64,000 bases of DNA. It comes from Rhodococcus sp. SMB37. Lineage in GTDB: Bacteria > Actinomycetota > Actinomycetes > Mycobacteriales > Mycobacteriaceae. Location of the stretch: assembly GCF_004345605.1 (NCBI RefSeq), contig NZ_SLVY01000005.1, positions 62,001 through 126,000 of the forward strand, written 5' to 3'. Each line of letters opens with the position of its first letter. The stretch's first letter is position 1. The translations under genes and the position numbers were made by a program. This document shows, in pieces, positions 48,041 through 57,277 of the stretch. A model generated the notes under the pieces. The model worked only from the letters and a program-made list of their open reading frames with translations, had not been told where the DNA came from and made no database searches.

Positions 48041-48631
48041 TCAACTGCTGAGGTTGAGGGTGAGCCGTGCCAACGTAGCAGCAGCCTCACACGGGTCCGC
48101 TCCACCGGCCGTGTACTGCACCCACCATCCGAAGATCCCCGTGGTCGCTGCGCCGGCGGAAACACCACAGGACATCGGGTCGTTCGGCCTGCGCATCTGC
48201 AGGGCTCGTCTACCTTCGACGGTGGTGTTCTCGACCGTGTAGCCGAGCTCTTCCCCCGCCTTGCGCTCATGATCGAGTGATCCGGTCTCGAACCAGTTGA
48301 ACGTGACTTTCACTACGCCCGTCGGACCGCCCCCCTCCCAGCGGCAGATGGCGCCGAAGAACCCTCGGTACACCGCTGCCGCACCCACCGTCTCCGCGAT
48401 CTTCTCGTCGGCGACGGCGTCGCACTCGGTGAGCAACTTCGTGAACTCCGCCGACAGCCCCGGCCCGCCTCCCGCACCCTGCGGCACCGCGCGGCCTTCG
48501 ATGCTGCGCGCGCACCCGGCGACCAACAGCAGGGTGGTGCAGAGCATGACGACGCCCAGGACCATCCGACGAGACCTGGGGTACACGGAGGCTGTGTGCG
48601 AGCCGCCGGTCGTGTGCGGGTCCGCTCTCAT
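48041..48631 (-). CDS. DUF3558 family lipoprotein
   Basis: A 196-residue exported lipoprotein with lipobox LLVAGC (C40) and a DUF3558 domain containing several cysteines (LLTECDAVAD, AICRWEGG, MSCGVSAG, DPCEAA). The family is common in actinobacterial envelopes and its function is unknown. The start ATG 48631 overlaps the stop of the neighbouring DUF3558 gene (ATGA), so the two are a translationally coupled, probably duplicated, pair. Confidence 0.85.
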   Translation of the reverse strand: MRADPHTTGGSHTASVYPRSRRMVLGVVMLCTTLLLVAGCARSIEGRAVPQGAGGGPGLSAEFTKLLTECDAVADEKIAETVGAAAVYRGFFGAICRWEGGGPTGVVKVTFNWFETGSLDHERKAGEELGYTVENTTVEGRRALQMRRPNDPMSCGVSAGAATTGIFGWWVQYTAGGADPCEAAATLARLTLNLSS

Positions 48632-49197
48632 GACTGCGCCCTCTCCACGCTCAGTTCGGCGAGGTCCCGCGCGACGGCGCACGAGTCGGCCGTAGGCGTG
48701 AAGTTCGCGTACGTCACGGACCAGTGGATGAAATCGCCACCGAAATCCACACCGATCTCGCACAGGACGGTCTGGCCCAATTCGTTCTGAGCGGACCCCA
48801 TGAATCCGGGACGGCCGCCGACCTCGACGTCCGCCGCAGGCCGGCCGATCAGATCCGAACCCGCACGCTCTCGGCCGATCGGGCTGCCCCGATACCACGA
48901 GAAGCTCACGCTCGGGCCACCGACGTAGGTCTCCCACTCGCATCCCACAGAGTTTCGGGTGACCGCGGAGAATTCCCCCAGCGCGAACGCCGCTTCGACT
49001 TCGTCGTCCGAGATCGAACCGCACTCGCCGAAGAATGGCCCGGGCTCGGTGACCTGCAGCGCAGTGGTCTCGGGGGCACCACCGCGCCCATCATCGTCCG
49101 ATGATCCACACCCCGTCACGAACACTGCGGCGAGCGCGGCCATCGCCACGATCGTCGGCATCCTCCCGTTCCCCTCGACAGGCATGTGCACAGACAC
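48628..49197 (-). CDS. DUF3558 family lipoprotein
   Basis: A lipoprotein of up to 189 residues. The lipobox is VFVTGC (C30), followed by a low-complexity linker and a DUF3558 domain (FGECGSISDDEVEAAF, VGCEWETY, ADSCAVARDLAELS). GTG 49197 shares its G with the TetR stop (TAGTG); ATG 49185 (MPVEGN) is an equally plausible start. It pairs with the next DUF3558 gene and may form a complex with it. Confidence 0.83.
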   Translation of the reverse strand: MSVHMPVEGNGRMPTIVAMAALAAVFVTGCGSSDDDGRGGAPETTALQVTEPGPFFGECGSISDDEVEAAFALGEFSAVTRNSVGCEWETYVGGPSVSFSWYRGSPIGRERAGSDLIGRPAADVEVGGRPGFMGSAQNELGQTVLCEIGVDFGGDFIHWSVTYANFTPTADSCAVARDLAELSVERAQS

Positions 49198-49826
49198 TAC
49201 CCAGCCGTACGTCCGCTCGCTTGTCGACCTCGCGCATCGACCAGGATGGCGTCGAGCTGAGCTGCCCAGTGCCGCACGATTTCGGCGCGTCGGCGCGAAT
49301 CATCGGTCAGCACATCCGCGAGACCCAGTCCACGTGCCAGGTCGAGGGTCGCCTGGACCATGCGGTGGACGACGGGGTCGGAATCATCGGCTCCGAGTTG
49401 TTCGATCGCGGCACGGTGCGCGACCCGCCCGAACCGTTCTTCGAGGGGAACGATGCGTTCACGCAGAGCGGGATCGGCGGCGGCCGCCGTCCACACCTGC
49501 AACGCCGCCTTGAACAGGGTTCCGGAGTACTGCTCGATGATGCCCGCGACCACCCGCTCGGTGTGCGCGACGCCGGAGGCGACGTCGAGGTTCTCATCGC
49601 AGACCTGATCCATACGACTGTCGAACATGAACTCGAGCGCCGCGGTGATGAGGTCCTCCCGGGTCCGGAAATGGTGTTGCGTTGCGCCGCGTGAGACACC
49701 CGCGCGCTGCGCGACGACTCCGACCGTCGTCGCAGCCCAGCCGGATTCGGCCAGAGTGTCGATGGTGGCCTCGAGCAGACGTAGACGTGTCGCTCTGCTT
49801 CGGTCCTGCTTCGGTTCGCGCGTCAT
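49197..49826 (-). CDS. TetR/AcrR family transcriptional regulator
   Basis: A 209-residue TetR protein. The helix-turn-helix is LAESGWAATTVGVVAQRAGV followed by RGATQHHFRTREDLITAAL. Position upstream of rpsL matches M. tuberculosis Rv0681, suggesting orthology. It precedes the DUF3558 pair on the same strand and may control it, and it diverges from a second TetR-type gene. Confidence 0.87.
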   Translation of the reverse strand: MTREPKQDRSRATRLRLLEATIDTLAESGWAATTVGVVAQRAGVSRGATQHHFRTREDLITAALEFMFDSRMDQVCDENLDVASGVAHTERVVAGIIEQYSGTLFKAALQVWTAAAADPALRERIVPLEERFGRVAHRAAIEQLGADDSDPVVHRMVQATLDLARGLGLADVLTDDSRRRAEIVRHWAAQLDAILVDARGRQASGRTAG

Positions 49827-49917
49827 CGAAGTGCATTCTCCTGGTCCCGAGACCGTCTGTGGCTATCACGGCTCCGTACACTCGTACCCCAGGACGAGAC
49901 AGAAGGGCAGTTTCACT

Positions 49918-50466
49918 GTGGCAACGTTGGTGAGACGCGAGGACTATTTCGACGCTGCGATCGAACTTCTCTCGTCGAACGATTACGGGGCGCTCAAGCA
50001 GGCGCAATTGTGTGCACACCTCGACGTCACAACGGGGTCGTTCTACAACTACTTCGCCAGCTGGGCGCAGTTCCGCAAGGAGTTTCTCGAGAACTGGCTC
50101 GAACGGCAGACGATCCGGCTCGTCGCGACAGCGCGCCTCGAAGCCTCCCCGGTCCGACGCCTCGAGATGCTGATCGAATTCGCGTGTGGGCTCCCCCACA
50201 GCGCCGAATCGTCGATCCGAGGATGGGCGCATACCGACGCGGAAGTGCGTTCGGTGCAGGCCACCGTCGATTACCAGCGGTATCTGGTGGTGGTGGAGGC
50301 CACGTCGGCGATCCTGGGCGCAGGTGAGGTCGCCGAGGGCTTCGCTCGCACGGCGCTCTACTGCCTCGTCGGTTACCAGCAGACGGTCCCGCTGCCCGAA
50401 CCGGACACGCTGGGGTGGGGACTCCAACGAATTCTGCGCGAACTGCTGGCTACCGCGGAGCGCTGA
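49918..50466 (+). CDS. TetR-type transcriptional regulator
   Basis: A protein of 182 residues with a TetR-like N-terminus: LVRREDYFDAAIELLSSNDY, QAQLCAHLDVTTGSFYNYFA. The turn after the recognition helix (SFYNYFASW) is typical, although the usual G(SK)KE is changed. GTG 49918 is the only start consistent with the fold. It converges with the enoyl-CoA hydratase gene, 62 bases away, and may regulate the acyl-CoA operon to the right. Confidence 0.8.
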   Translation: MATLVRREDYFDAAIELLSSNDYGALKQAQLCAHLDVTTGSFYNYFASWAQFRKEFLENWLERQTIRLVATARLEASPVRRLEMLIEFACGLPHSAESSIRGWAHTDAEVRSVQATVDYQRYLVVVEATSAILGAGEVAEGFARTALYCLVGYQQTVPLPEPDTLGWGLQRILRELLATAER

Positions 50467-50528
50467 GTCCGACAGGCCCAGGCCCTGCGGCCCCAGCGGC
50501 CCAGCCGAGCGACCCCGCGACCGGTTCG

Positions 50529-51329
50529 TCACGGCCGGGCCCACGACGGTGGTCTCCGCTGAAGGAAGGCCGTCATCCCCTCGACCGCCTCATCCGAACC
50601 GAACAGCCGGGCCGATTGTGCGGCGAGGTCGCCGCTGTGCCGATCGAACTCCTCGAGGATCTGCCGGGTGAGCAGCCGCTTCGACTCCGCGAGCCCCTGT
50701 GGTGAGCACTCGCGGAACTCGGCGAGCAGTTCCGCGACGGTGTCGGCAGGGTCGTCGGCGGCGATCGTCACCAGCCCATGTGCGAGCGCCACTTCCGGAC
50801 CGAAGCGCTCCCCGGTGAGGAAATACCGCGAGGCGGCCCGCGGTGACAGTCGCGGTAACACCGTGAGGGAGATGATCGAAGCCGCCAGCCCCAGGCGCGC
50901 CTCGGTGAGCGCGAAAGTGGTGCGCGGACCCGCGACCACGACGTCGCACGCACCGACGATCCCCATCCCACCGGCCCGGACATGGCCGTCGATCTGCCCG
51001 ACAACGGGTTTGGGTGTTTCGAGGATCTGTCGCAGCAGGTCGGTCATCGCATGGGTGCGGTCTGCTGCCACCGCTGCGGGCGTCCCTCCCGAACCTGTCC
51101 GGCCGGCCTCACGAAGATCCGCTCCGGCACAGAATGTTCCGCCGGCGTGTGTGAGGACGATCGAGCGCACGTGAGGGTCCGTGGCCGCGTCGTCGAGTCC
51201 TTGCCGCAGTTGACGCATCAGGGTCGACGACAGGGCGTTGCGGTTGTGCGGCGAGTCCAATGTCAGTGTCGCGACACCGTGCGCGACGTCGTAGCGAACG
51301 AACGGCTCCGCGGGTTCGGTGGACGTCAT
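50529..51329 (-). CDS. Enoyl-CoA hydratase/isomerase family protein (EchA7-like)
   Basis: A 266-residue crotonase-fold protein. The oxyanion-hole motifs are AGGTFCAGADLREA and HVRAGGMGIVGACDVVVAG. It hydrates unsaturated acyl-CoA or the methylglutaconyl-type product of a carboxylase pathway. Last gene of a seven-gene operon whose order matches M. tuberculosis Rv0971c-Rv0976c, where the corresponding gene is echA7. Confidence 0.85.
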   Translation of the reverse strand: MTSTEPAEPFVRYDVAHGVATLTLDSPHNRNALSSTLMRQLRQGLDDAATDPHVRSIVLTHAGGTFCAGADLREAGRTGSGGTPAAVAADRTHAMTDLLRQILETPKPVVGQIDGHVRAGGMGIVGACDVVVAGPRTTFALTEARLGLAASIISLTVLPRLSPRAASRYFLTGERFGPEVALAHGLVTIAADDPADTVAELLAEFRECSPQGLAESKRLLTRQILEEFDRHSGDLAAQSARLFGSDEAVEGMTAFLQRRPPSWARP

Positions 51330-51343
51330 CGAATTCCCCTGTC

Positions 51344-52504
51344 TCAGTATGAGCGTGGCAGTCCCAGCGTGTGCTGCGACACGAAATTCAGGATCATCTC
51401 GCGACTGACGGGGGCCACCCGTGCAATCCTGGCGGCGCCGAGCATCGCCGCTAGGCCGTACTCCTGGGTGAGCCCTCCTCCGCCATGAGTCTGGATGGCC
51501 TGGTCCAGGCTTGCGATCGCGGCCTCACCCGCAGCGTATTTGGCCATGTTCGCGGCCTCCGCTGCACCGAAGTCGTCACCACTGTCGTAGAGCGACGCGG
51601 CCTTCTGCATCATCAACTTGGCGAGTTCGACCTCTATCTTGCGCTGCGCCAGTGGATGTGCGATGCCCTGATGCGCACCGATCGGTTCCTTCCACACGGT
51701 GCGTTCGTTGGCGTACTTCACTGCAGCATCGAGCGCGTAGCGACCCATACCGACGGCCATTGCGGCACCGAGGATGCGTTCGGGATTGAGTCCGGCGAAC
51801 AACTGCGCGAGCGCCGCATCGGGTTCACCCACGAGTGCGTCCGCGGGAAGGCGGACGTCGTCGAGGAAGAGCGCGAACTGCCGGTCGGGTTCGATGATGT
51901 CCATCTCCATCGGGGTCTTGACGAACCCGGCGGTCTCGGTGGGCACGATGAACAGTGCGGGACGAAGCTTTCCACTGGCGGCATCCTCGGTGCGAGCGAC
52001 GATGAGTACGGCGTCCGCCTGGTCGACGCCGGAGATGAACACCTTGTTGCCCGACAGGATCCAGTCGTCGCCGTCACGCTTGGCGACGGTGCCGATCTTG
52101 TGGGAGTTGGAACCCGCGTCGGCTTCGGTGATTCCGAACGCCATGATCTTCGATCCGTCGGCGAGCCCGGGCAACCACTGCTGCTTCTGGCCGGAGGTTC
52201 CGTACTTGGAGATGATGGTTCCGCAGATGGCCGGCGACACCACCACGAGCAGGAGGCCGCATCCGTGCGCGGCGAGTTCCTCCTGCACCAGGGCCAATTC
52301 GTAGATTCCGGCACCGCCGCCACCGTACTCCTCGGGAAGGTTCACGCCGAGGAATCCGAGTTTCGATGCCTCCGACCACAATTCGGTCAGAGGCTCGTGT
52401 CTGCGCGATTTCGGCAGCACATAGTCGACGTAGTTGTAGCGCTGCGCCAGAGCCGCCACGGACGATCGGAGTGCCTGCTGTTCTTCGGATTCGGTGACGA
52501 TCAT
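51344..52504 (-). CDS. Acyl-CoA dehydrogenase (FadE12-like)
   Basis: A 386-residue acyl-CoA dehydrogenase. N-terminal domain GFLGVNLPEEYGGGGAGIYE, FAD-site MAFGITEADAGSNSHKIGT and FISGVDQADAV, and C-terminal helical domain HGGGGLTQEYGLAAMLG. The start ATG 52504 overlaps the carboxylase stop (ATGA). By synteny it corresponds to fadE12. The substrate is a branched or terpenoid acyl-CoA by inference from the pathway. Confidence 0.9.
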   Translation of the reverse strand: MIVTESEEQQALRSSVAALAQRYNYVDYVLPKSRRHEPLTELWSEASKLGFLGVNLPEEYGGGGAGIYELALVQEELAAHGCGLLLVVVSPAICGTIISKYGTSGQKQQWLPGLADGSKIMAFGITEADAGSNSHKIGTVAKRDGDDWILSGNKVFISGVDQADAVLIVARTEDAASGKLRPALFIVPTETAGFVKTPMEMDIIEPDRQFALFLDDVRLPADALVGEPDAALAQLFAGLNPERILGAAMAVGMGRYALDAAVKYANERTVWKEPIGAHQGIAHPLAQRKIEVELAKLMMQKAASLYDSGDDFGAAEAANMAKYAAGEAAIASLDQAIQTHGGGGLTQEYGLAAMLGAARIARVAPVSREMILNFVSQHTLGLPRSY

Positions 52505-54525
52505 TCGCCTACTCCTGAGGTTACGGATTGTTCTTCGTCCGACGGCTGATCTTCGCTGGACACCACGGCCAGCACTGTGCCTACATCGACCTGTGAACCG
52601 ACGTCGACGTTGAGTTCGGTGAGTGTCCCGGCTCCGGGCGCGGTGACGGTGTGCTCCATCTTCATCGCCTCGAGCCACAGAACGGGCTGGCCTACGGCGA
52701 CGGTGTCGCCGAGAGCCGCACCGAGTCTGATCACCGATCCCGGCATCGGAGCGAGCAGTGAGCCCACCGCGCGATGCGATGCGGGGTCGGTGAATCGGGG
52801 CACCACGTCCAGTCGCACCGGCCCGAGGGACGAGTCGACGTACACGGTGTCGCCGTACCGAGCGACGGCAAACACACGGCGCACGCCGCCTCGGTCGAGG
52901 ACAACACGGTTCGGAGCGCATTCGACGGCGACGACGTCGGTGAAATCTTCGGCTACCAGCCCGTTCCGAGTACGGCGGTAGCGGATCTCGTGCTCGCCGT
53001 GGATCCCGCCGAACGTCTTGACCTGCGGCGCCGACGTCAGATTTCGCCATCCGGTGGGCAGTCCCGCATCGACAGTTGCGGCGGCGCGGTTGCGTTCGGA
53101 GTCCGCGAGAGTGGCGGCCAGAGCCGAGATCGCCTCCGTCTCCGGGCCCGCGACCGGTTCCGACAACGCGGGGAGACCGTAGGTGGTGAAAAACGCGGTG
53201 TCTGTGTCGCCCGCGCTGAACGCGGGATGCCGCAGGACGTTGACCAGCAGGTCTCGGTTCGTGCGGACGCCGTGGATCTCGGCCCCCACGAGGGCCTTGG
53301 CAAGCAGCCGCGCAGCCTGAGTCCGCGTCGGTGCGTAAGAGATCACCTTGGCGAGCATCGCGTCGTAGTGGATCCCCACGTGCGATCCGTCGACGACGCC
53401 CGAGTCCAGACGGATCCCGGTGCTGCGCAGTACCTCGAATTCGATGTCCGTTCCCGGCACCGCGATCCGGTGAACGACACCGGTCTGCGGCTGCCAGTCG
53501 TGGGCGGGGTCCTCGGCGTAGAGCCGGACCTCGATCGAATGGCCCCGGACCGGGGGCGCTTCGGGGGTGAGTCGACCTCCTGCGCCGATATGCAGTTGCA
53601 GATCGACCAGGTCGAGGCCGGTCACGCATTCTGTGACGGGGTGCTCGACCTGCAGGCGGGTGTTCATCTCGAGGAAGTAGAACTCCCCCGATTCACCGGA
53701 TGCGAGGAACTCGACGGTGCCCGCGCCTTCGTAGCCGATGGCTTCGGCGGCGCGGCGGGCAGCGTCGAACAGGTGCTCACGCATGCCGGGAACCGACTCG
53801 ACCAGAGGAGAGGGTGCTTCCTCGACCACCTTCTGGTGCCTGCGCTGAATCGAGCATTCTCGCTCGCCGACGGTCCACACGGTGCCGTGCCGATCGGCGA
53901 GGACCTGCACCTCGATGTGCCGTCCGGTTTCGAGATAGCGCTCGCAGAACACCGTCGGATCGCCGAATGCCGATTCCGCTTCACGGCGGGCGGCGTCGAG
54001 TTGCGCAGGCAGTTCGTCCGCCGACCGCACGATCCGCATGCCGCGTCCACCACCACCGGCGGAGGCCTTGATGAGCACCGGCAGATCGGCGTCGGTGACT
54101 CGGGCGGGGTCGAGTTCCGCAAGGACAGGGACCCCGGCGTCGGCCATGAGCTTCTTCGCCTCGACCTTCGACCCCATTCGGGAAATGGAGTCGGGACGCG
54201 GTCCGATCCACACCAGACCTGCGTCGACGACCGACTGTGCGAAATCAGCGTTCTCGGAGAGGAATCCGTATCCGGGATGGATCGCGTCCGCTCCCGCTGC
54301 GTGCGCGGCGGCGATGACGGCGTCTGACCTCAGGTACGTCTCGGACGGTGCGACGCCCGGCAACCGGACGGCAGCGTCGGCATCAGCGACGTGCGGACTC
54401 CCGGAGTCTGCGTCGGAGAACACCGCGACGGTGCCGAGACCCGCGCGACGGCACGAAGCGAACACCCGGCGGGCGATCTCTCCTCGGTTGGCTACGAGCA
54501 CGGTGTCGAAGGTCGTGTCGTTCAC
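52501..54525 (-). CDS. accA2: Acyl-CoA carboxylase alpha subunit: biotin carboxylase plus biotin carrier (AccA2-like)
   Basis: A 674-residue subunit. The biotin carboxylase domain begins LVANRGEIARRVFASCRRAG with ATP-grasp motif SAGGGGRGMRIVRS and active-site IEVQVLADRHG. The C-terminal biotin carrier has the biotinylation site LEAMKMEHT. It carboxylates biotin, then the beta subunit transfers the group to acyl-CoA. GTG 54525 has GAGG six bases upstream; GTG 54537 is a 4-residue longer alternative overlapping the upstream stop. Position matches accA2 of M. tuberculosis. Confidence 0.92.
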   Translation of the reverse strand: MNDTTFDTVLVANRGEIARRVFASCRRAGLGTVAVFSDADSGSPHVADADAAVRLPGVAPSETYLRSDAVIAAAHAAGADAIHPGYGFLSENADFAQSVVDAGLVWIGPRPDSISRMGSKVEAKKLMADAGVPVLAELDPARVTDADLPVLIKASAGGGGRGMRIVRSADELPAQLDAARREAESAFGDPTVFCERYLETGRHIEVQVLADRHGTVWTVGERECSIQRRHQKVVEEAPSPLVESVPGMREHLFDAARRAAEAIGYEGAGTVEFLASGESGEFYFLEMNTRLQVEHPVTECVTGLDLVDLQLHIGAGGRLTPEAPPVRGHSIEVRLYAEDPAHDWQPQTGVVHRIAVPGTDIEFEVLRSTGIRLDSGVVDGSHVGIHYDAMLAKVISYAPTRTQAARLLAKALVGAEIHGVRTNRDLLVNVLRHPAFSAGDTDTAFFTTYGLPALSEPVAGPETEAISALAATLADSERNRAAATVDAGLPTGWRNLTSAPQVKTFGGIHGEHEIRYRRTRNGLVAEDFTDVVAVECAPNRVVLDRGGVRRVFAVARYGDTVYVDSSLGPVRLDVVPRFTDPASHRAVGSLLAPMPGSVIRLGAALGDTVAVGQPVLWLEAMKMEHTVTAPGAGTLTELNVDVGSQVDVGTVLAVVSSEDQPSDEEQSVTSGVGE

Positions 54526-54533
54526 TGTCTGCC

Positions 54534-56132
54534 TCACATCCGGAAGACGCCGAAGCCGCCGGCGCCTTCGATCGGTGCGGTGGCGATGGCCGAGAGGCAC
54601 ATGCCCACCACGGTGCGGGTGTCTCGGGGATCGATGATCCCGTCGTCGTACAGGCGTCCCGACAGGAACATCGGTAGCGATTCGGCCTCGATCTGGTTCT
54701 CGATCGCGGCGCGCATCGCGTCGTCCGCCGCTTCGTCGAACGCCTGGCCGCGGGCCTCGGCGGCGGCGCGGCCGACGATCGAGATGACACCGGCGAGTTG
54801 TGCGCCACCCATCACCGCGGATCGCGCGCTCGGCCATGCGAAGAGGAACCGCGGGTCGAAGGCGCGTCCGCACATCCCGTAGTGACCCGCGCCGTACGAG
54901 GCACCGAGCAGGATCGAGATATGCGGCACGGTCGAGTTGGCGACCGCGTTGATCATCATCGCGCCGTGTTTGATCATCCCGCGTTCCTCGTACTCCCGGC
55001 CCACCATATAACCGGTAGTGTTGTGCAGGAACAACAGTGGCGTGTTCGCACGATTGGCGAGTTGGATGAACTGCGCGGCCTTCTGCGATTCCTCACTGAA
55101 CAGCACTCCGCGGGCATTGGCGAGGATGCCCACAGGGAATCCGTGCAGTTGCGCCCACCCTGTCACGAGCGACGACCCGTACAGGGGTTTGAATTCGTCG
55201 AAGTCGGAGTCGTCGACGATCCTGGCGATCACCTCGCGCGGATCGAAGGGGCGCTTGAGGTCGTCGGGGACGATCCCGAGCAGTTCCTCGGCGTCGTATC
55301 GGGGTTCGGGCACGTTCGGCACGGCCGCGGGGCCCTGCTTGCGGTGGTTGAGCCGCCGCACGATACTGCGCCCGATTCGTAGCGCGTCGTGTTCGTCGAT
55401 CGCGAAGTAGTCGGCGAGGCCGGACGTGCGGGCGTGCATCTCGGCGCCGCCGAGTGCCTCGTCGTCCGACTCCTCGCCCGTGGCCATCTTCACGAGCGGG
55501 GGCCCCGCCAGGAACACCTTCGAGCGTTCCTTGATCATGACGACGTGATCCGACATGCCCGGTATGTAGGCACCGCCCGCAGTGGAGTTGCCGAAGACCA
55601 GGGCGACGGTCGGGATACCGGCGGCAGACAGCCGGGTGAGATCACGGAAGAGGCGTCCGCCGGGGATGAACACCTCCTTCTGCGTGGGCAGATCGGCACC
55701 ACCCGATTCCACCAGCGAAATCAGCGGAATCCGGTTCTGCAGCGCGATATCGTTGGCACGCAAGCTCTTCCGAAGGGTCCATGGGTTGCTGGTGCCGCCG
55801 CGCACGGTCGGGTCGTTGGCGACGATCACACATTCGACACCCTCCACGACGCCGATACCCGTGACCACGCCGGCGCCCACGGGAAATTCGGTTCCCCAGG
55901 CCGCGAGTGGCGAGAGTTCGAGGAACGGCGAGTCGGGGTCGATCAGCAGCTCGATCCGCTCTCGCGCCAGGAGCTTGCCACGATCGTGGTGGCGCCGGAC
56001 GTACTTCTCGCCACCACCCGCGAGCGCCTTGGCATGTTCGCCATCGATCTCGGCGAGGCGGGCGCGCATCGCGTCGGCGGCAGCACCGTAGTCGGCGGAT
56101 CCGGGGTCGACAATGGAGGCCAATGTACTCAT
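54534..56132 (-). CDS. accD2: Acyl-CoA carboxylase beta subunit (carboxyltransferase, AccD2-like)
   Basis: A 532-residue carboxyltransferase of the methylcrotonyl/geranyl-CoA carboxylase type. It contains both lobes: the first with ISLVESGGADLPTQKEVFIP and VFGNSTAGGAYIPGMSDHVV, the second with LFLHNTTGYMVGREYEERG and LGASYGAGHYGMCGRAFDPR. It works with the alpha subunit encoded downstream. The start ATG 56132 overlaps the preceding stop (ATGA). Substrate type is by family and context. Confidence 0.92.
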   Translation of the reverse strand: MSTLASIVDPGSADYGAAADAMRARLAEIDGEHAKALAGGGEKYVRRHHDRGKLLARERIELLIDPDSPFLELSPLAAWGTEFPVGAGVVTGIGVVEGVECVIVANDPTVRGGTSNPWTLRKSLRANDIALQNRIPLISLVESGGADLPTQKEVFIPGGRLFRDLTRLSAAGIPTVALVFGNSTAGGAYIPGMSDHVVMIKERSKVFLAGPPLVKMATGEESDDEALGGAEMHARTSGLADYFAIDEHDALRIGRSIVRRLNHRKQGPAAVPNVPEPRYDAEELLGIVPDDLKRPFDPREVIARIVDDSDFDEFKPLYGSSLVTGWAQLHGFPVGILANARGVLFSEESQKAAQFIQLANRANTPLLFLHNTTGYMVGREYEERGMIKHGAMMINAVANSTVPHISILLGASYGAGHYGMCGRAFDPRFLFAWPSARSAVMGGAQLAGVISIVGRAAAEARGQAFDEAADDAMRAAIENQIEAESLPMFLSGRLYDDGIIDPRDTRTVVGMCLSAIATAPIEGAGGFGVFRM

Positions 56133-57277
56133 CCGTGGTACCCCAATCGCTTCGCGGCGAGTTCGATGAGGATCTCGCTGGTGCCACCGCCGATGCCGAG
56201 AATACGCATGTCGCGGTATTGGCGTTCCACTTCGGACTCGGCCATGTAGCCGAGCCCGCCGAACAGCTGGACCGCCTGGTGTGCCACCCACTCCCCTGCT
56301 TCGACCGCGGTGTTCTTCGCGAAGCACACCTCGGCGATGAGGTCCTGGTCTCCTCCTAGCGCCCGCTCCGCGACTACCCGTGAATAGACCCGGGCGACGT
56401 CGATCCGGCGCGTCATGTCGGACAGGGTGCGCTGCACTGCTTGCCGGGTGATCAACGGTCGACCGAACGTCTCCCGGTCGCGGCACCACGCGACCGTGAG
56501 GTCGAGGCACCTCTGAGCACCCGAGTACGCCTGGGCGGCAAGCGCGATGCGCTCGGACACGAAGCCCTGGGCGATCTGGACGAAGCCCGAGTTCTCGGCG
56601 CCCACGAGGTTGGTAGCCGGTACGCGAACGTCGACGAAGGACAGTTCGGCCGTGTCGGATGCGCGCCAGCCCATCTTGTCGAGTTTGCGGGAGACCGTGA
56701 AGCCCGGTGTTCCCTTTTCGACCACGAGCAGCGAGACGCCACCTGCGCCCGACCCACCGGTCCGGACGGCGGTGACGACGAAATCGGCGCGGCAGCCCGA
56801 CGTGATGTACGTCTTCGCACCGTTGACGATGTAATGGTCGCCGTCGCGCACCGCGGTGGTGGTCAGGTTCCCGACGTCGGAGCCGCCGCCGGGCTCGGTG
56901 ATTGCGAGCGACCCGATGAGCTCACCCGCGAGCGTGGGCTTCACCCATCGGTCGATCTGGTCCGGGTCCCCCGCGGCGATCAGGTGGGGAAGAGCGATAC
57001 CACAGGTGAACAACGACGCGAATGCGCCGCCGGAGGCTCCGGCCTCGTGGAATGCTTCGCAGACGGTGAGGGTGTCGGCGCCGTCTCCGCCGGAGCCACC
57101 GACCTCTTCGGGAAAGCCCACTCCGAGCAGCCCGAGCGCAGCCGTCTTCTTGTGGAGTTCACGCGGAAGTTCACCGTCGCGCTCCCATTCGTCGAGATAC
57201 GGCAGGACGTCGCGTTCGACGAAGCCGGTGACGGTCTCGCGCAATGCACGGCGCTCGGGACTGTTCCAGATGCTCAC
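56129..57277 (-). CDS. Acyl-CoA dehydrogenase (FadE13-like)
   Basis: A 382-residue acyl-CoA dehydrogenase, different from the one at 51344-52504. Motifs are GFPEEVGGSGGDGADTLTVC, SLAITEPGGGSDVGNLTTTA and the C-terminal FGGLGYMAESEVERQYRDMR with the terminal GGTSEI stretch. The start GTG 57277 has GGAGG upstream and overlaps the AtuA-like stop (GTGA). By synteny it corresponds to fadE13. It may oxidise isovaleryl- or citronellyl-type CoA. Confidence 0.9.
   Translation of the reverse strand: MSIWNSPERRALRETVTGFVERDVLPYLDEWERDGELPRELHKKTAALGLLGVGFPEEVGGSGGDGADTLTVCEAFHEAGASGGAFASLFTCGIALPHLIAAGDPDQIDRWVKPTLAGELIGSLAITEPGGGSDVGNLTTTAVRDGDHYIVNGAKTYITSGCRADFVVTAVRTGGSGAGGVSLLVVEKGTPGFTVSRKLDKMGWRASDTAELSFVDVRVPATNLVGAENSGFVQIAQGFVSERIALAAQAYSGAQRCLDLTVAWCRDRETFGRPLITRQAVQRTLSDMTRRIDVARVYSRVVAERALGGDQDLIAEVCFAKNTAVEAGEWVAHQAVQLFGGLGYMAESEVERQYRDMRILGIGGGTSEILIELAAKRLGYHG

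Noticed and set aside
52505-53629. Upstream extension of the acyl-CoA dehydrogenase frame to 53629
   Set aside because: Lies in another frame inside accA2; the dehydrogenase N-terminus starts at 52504.
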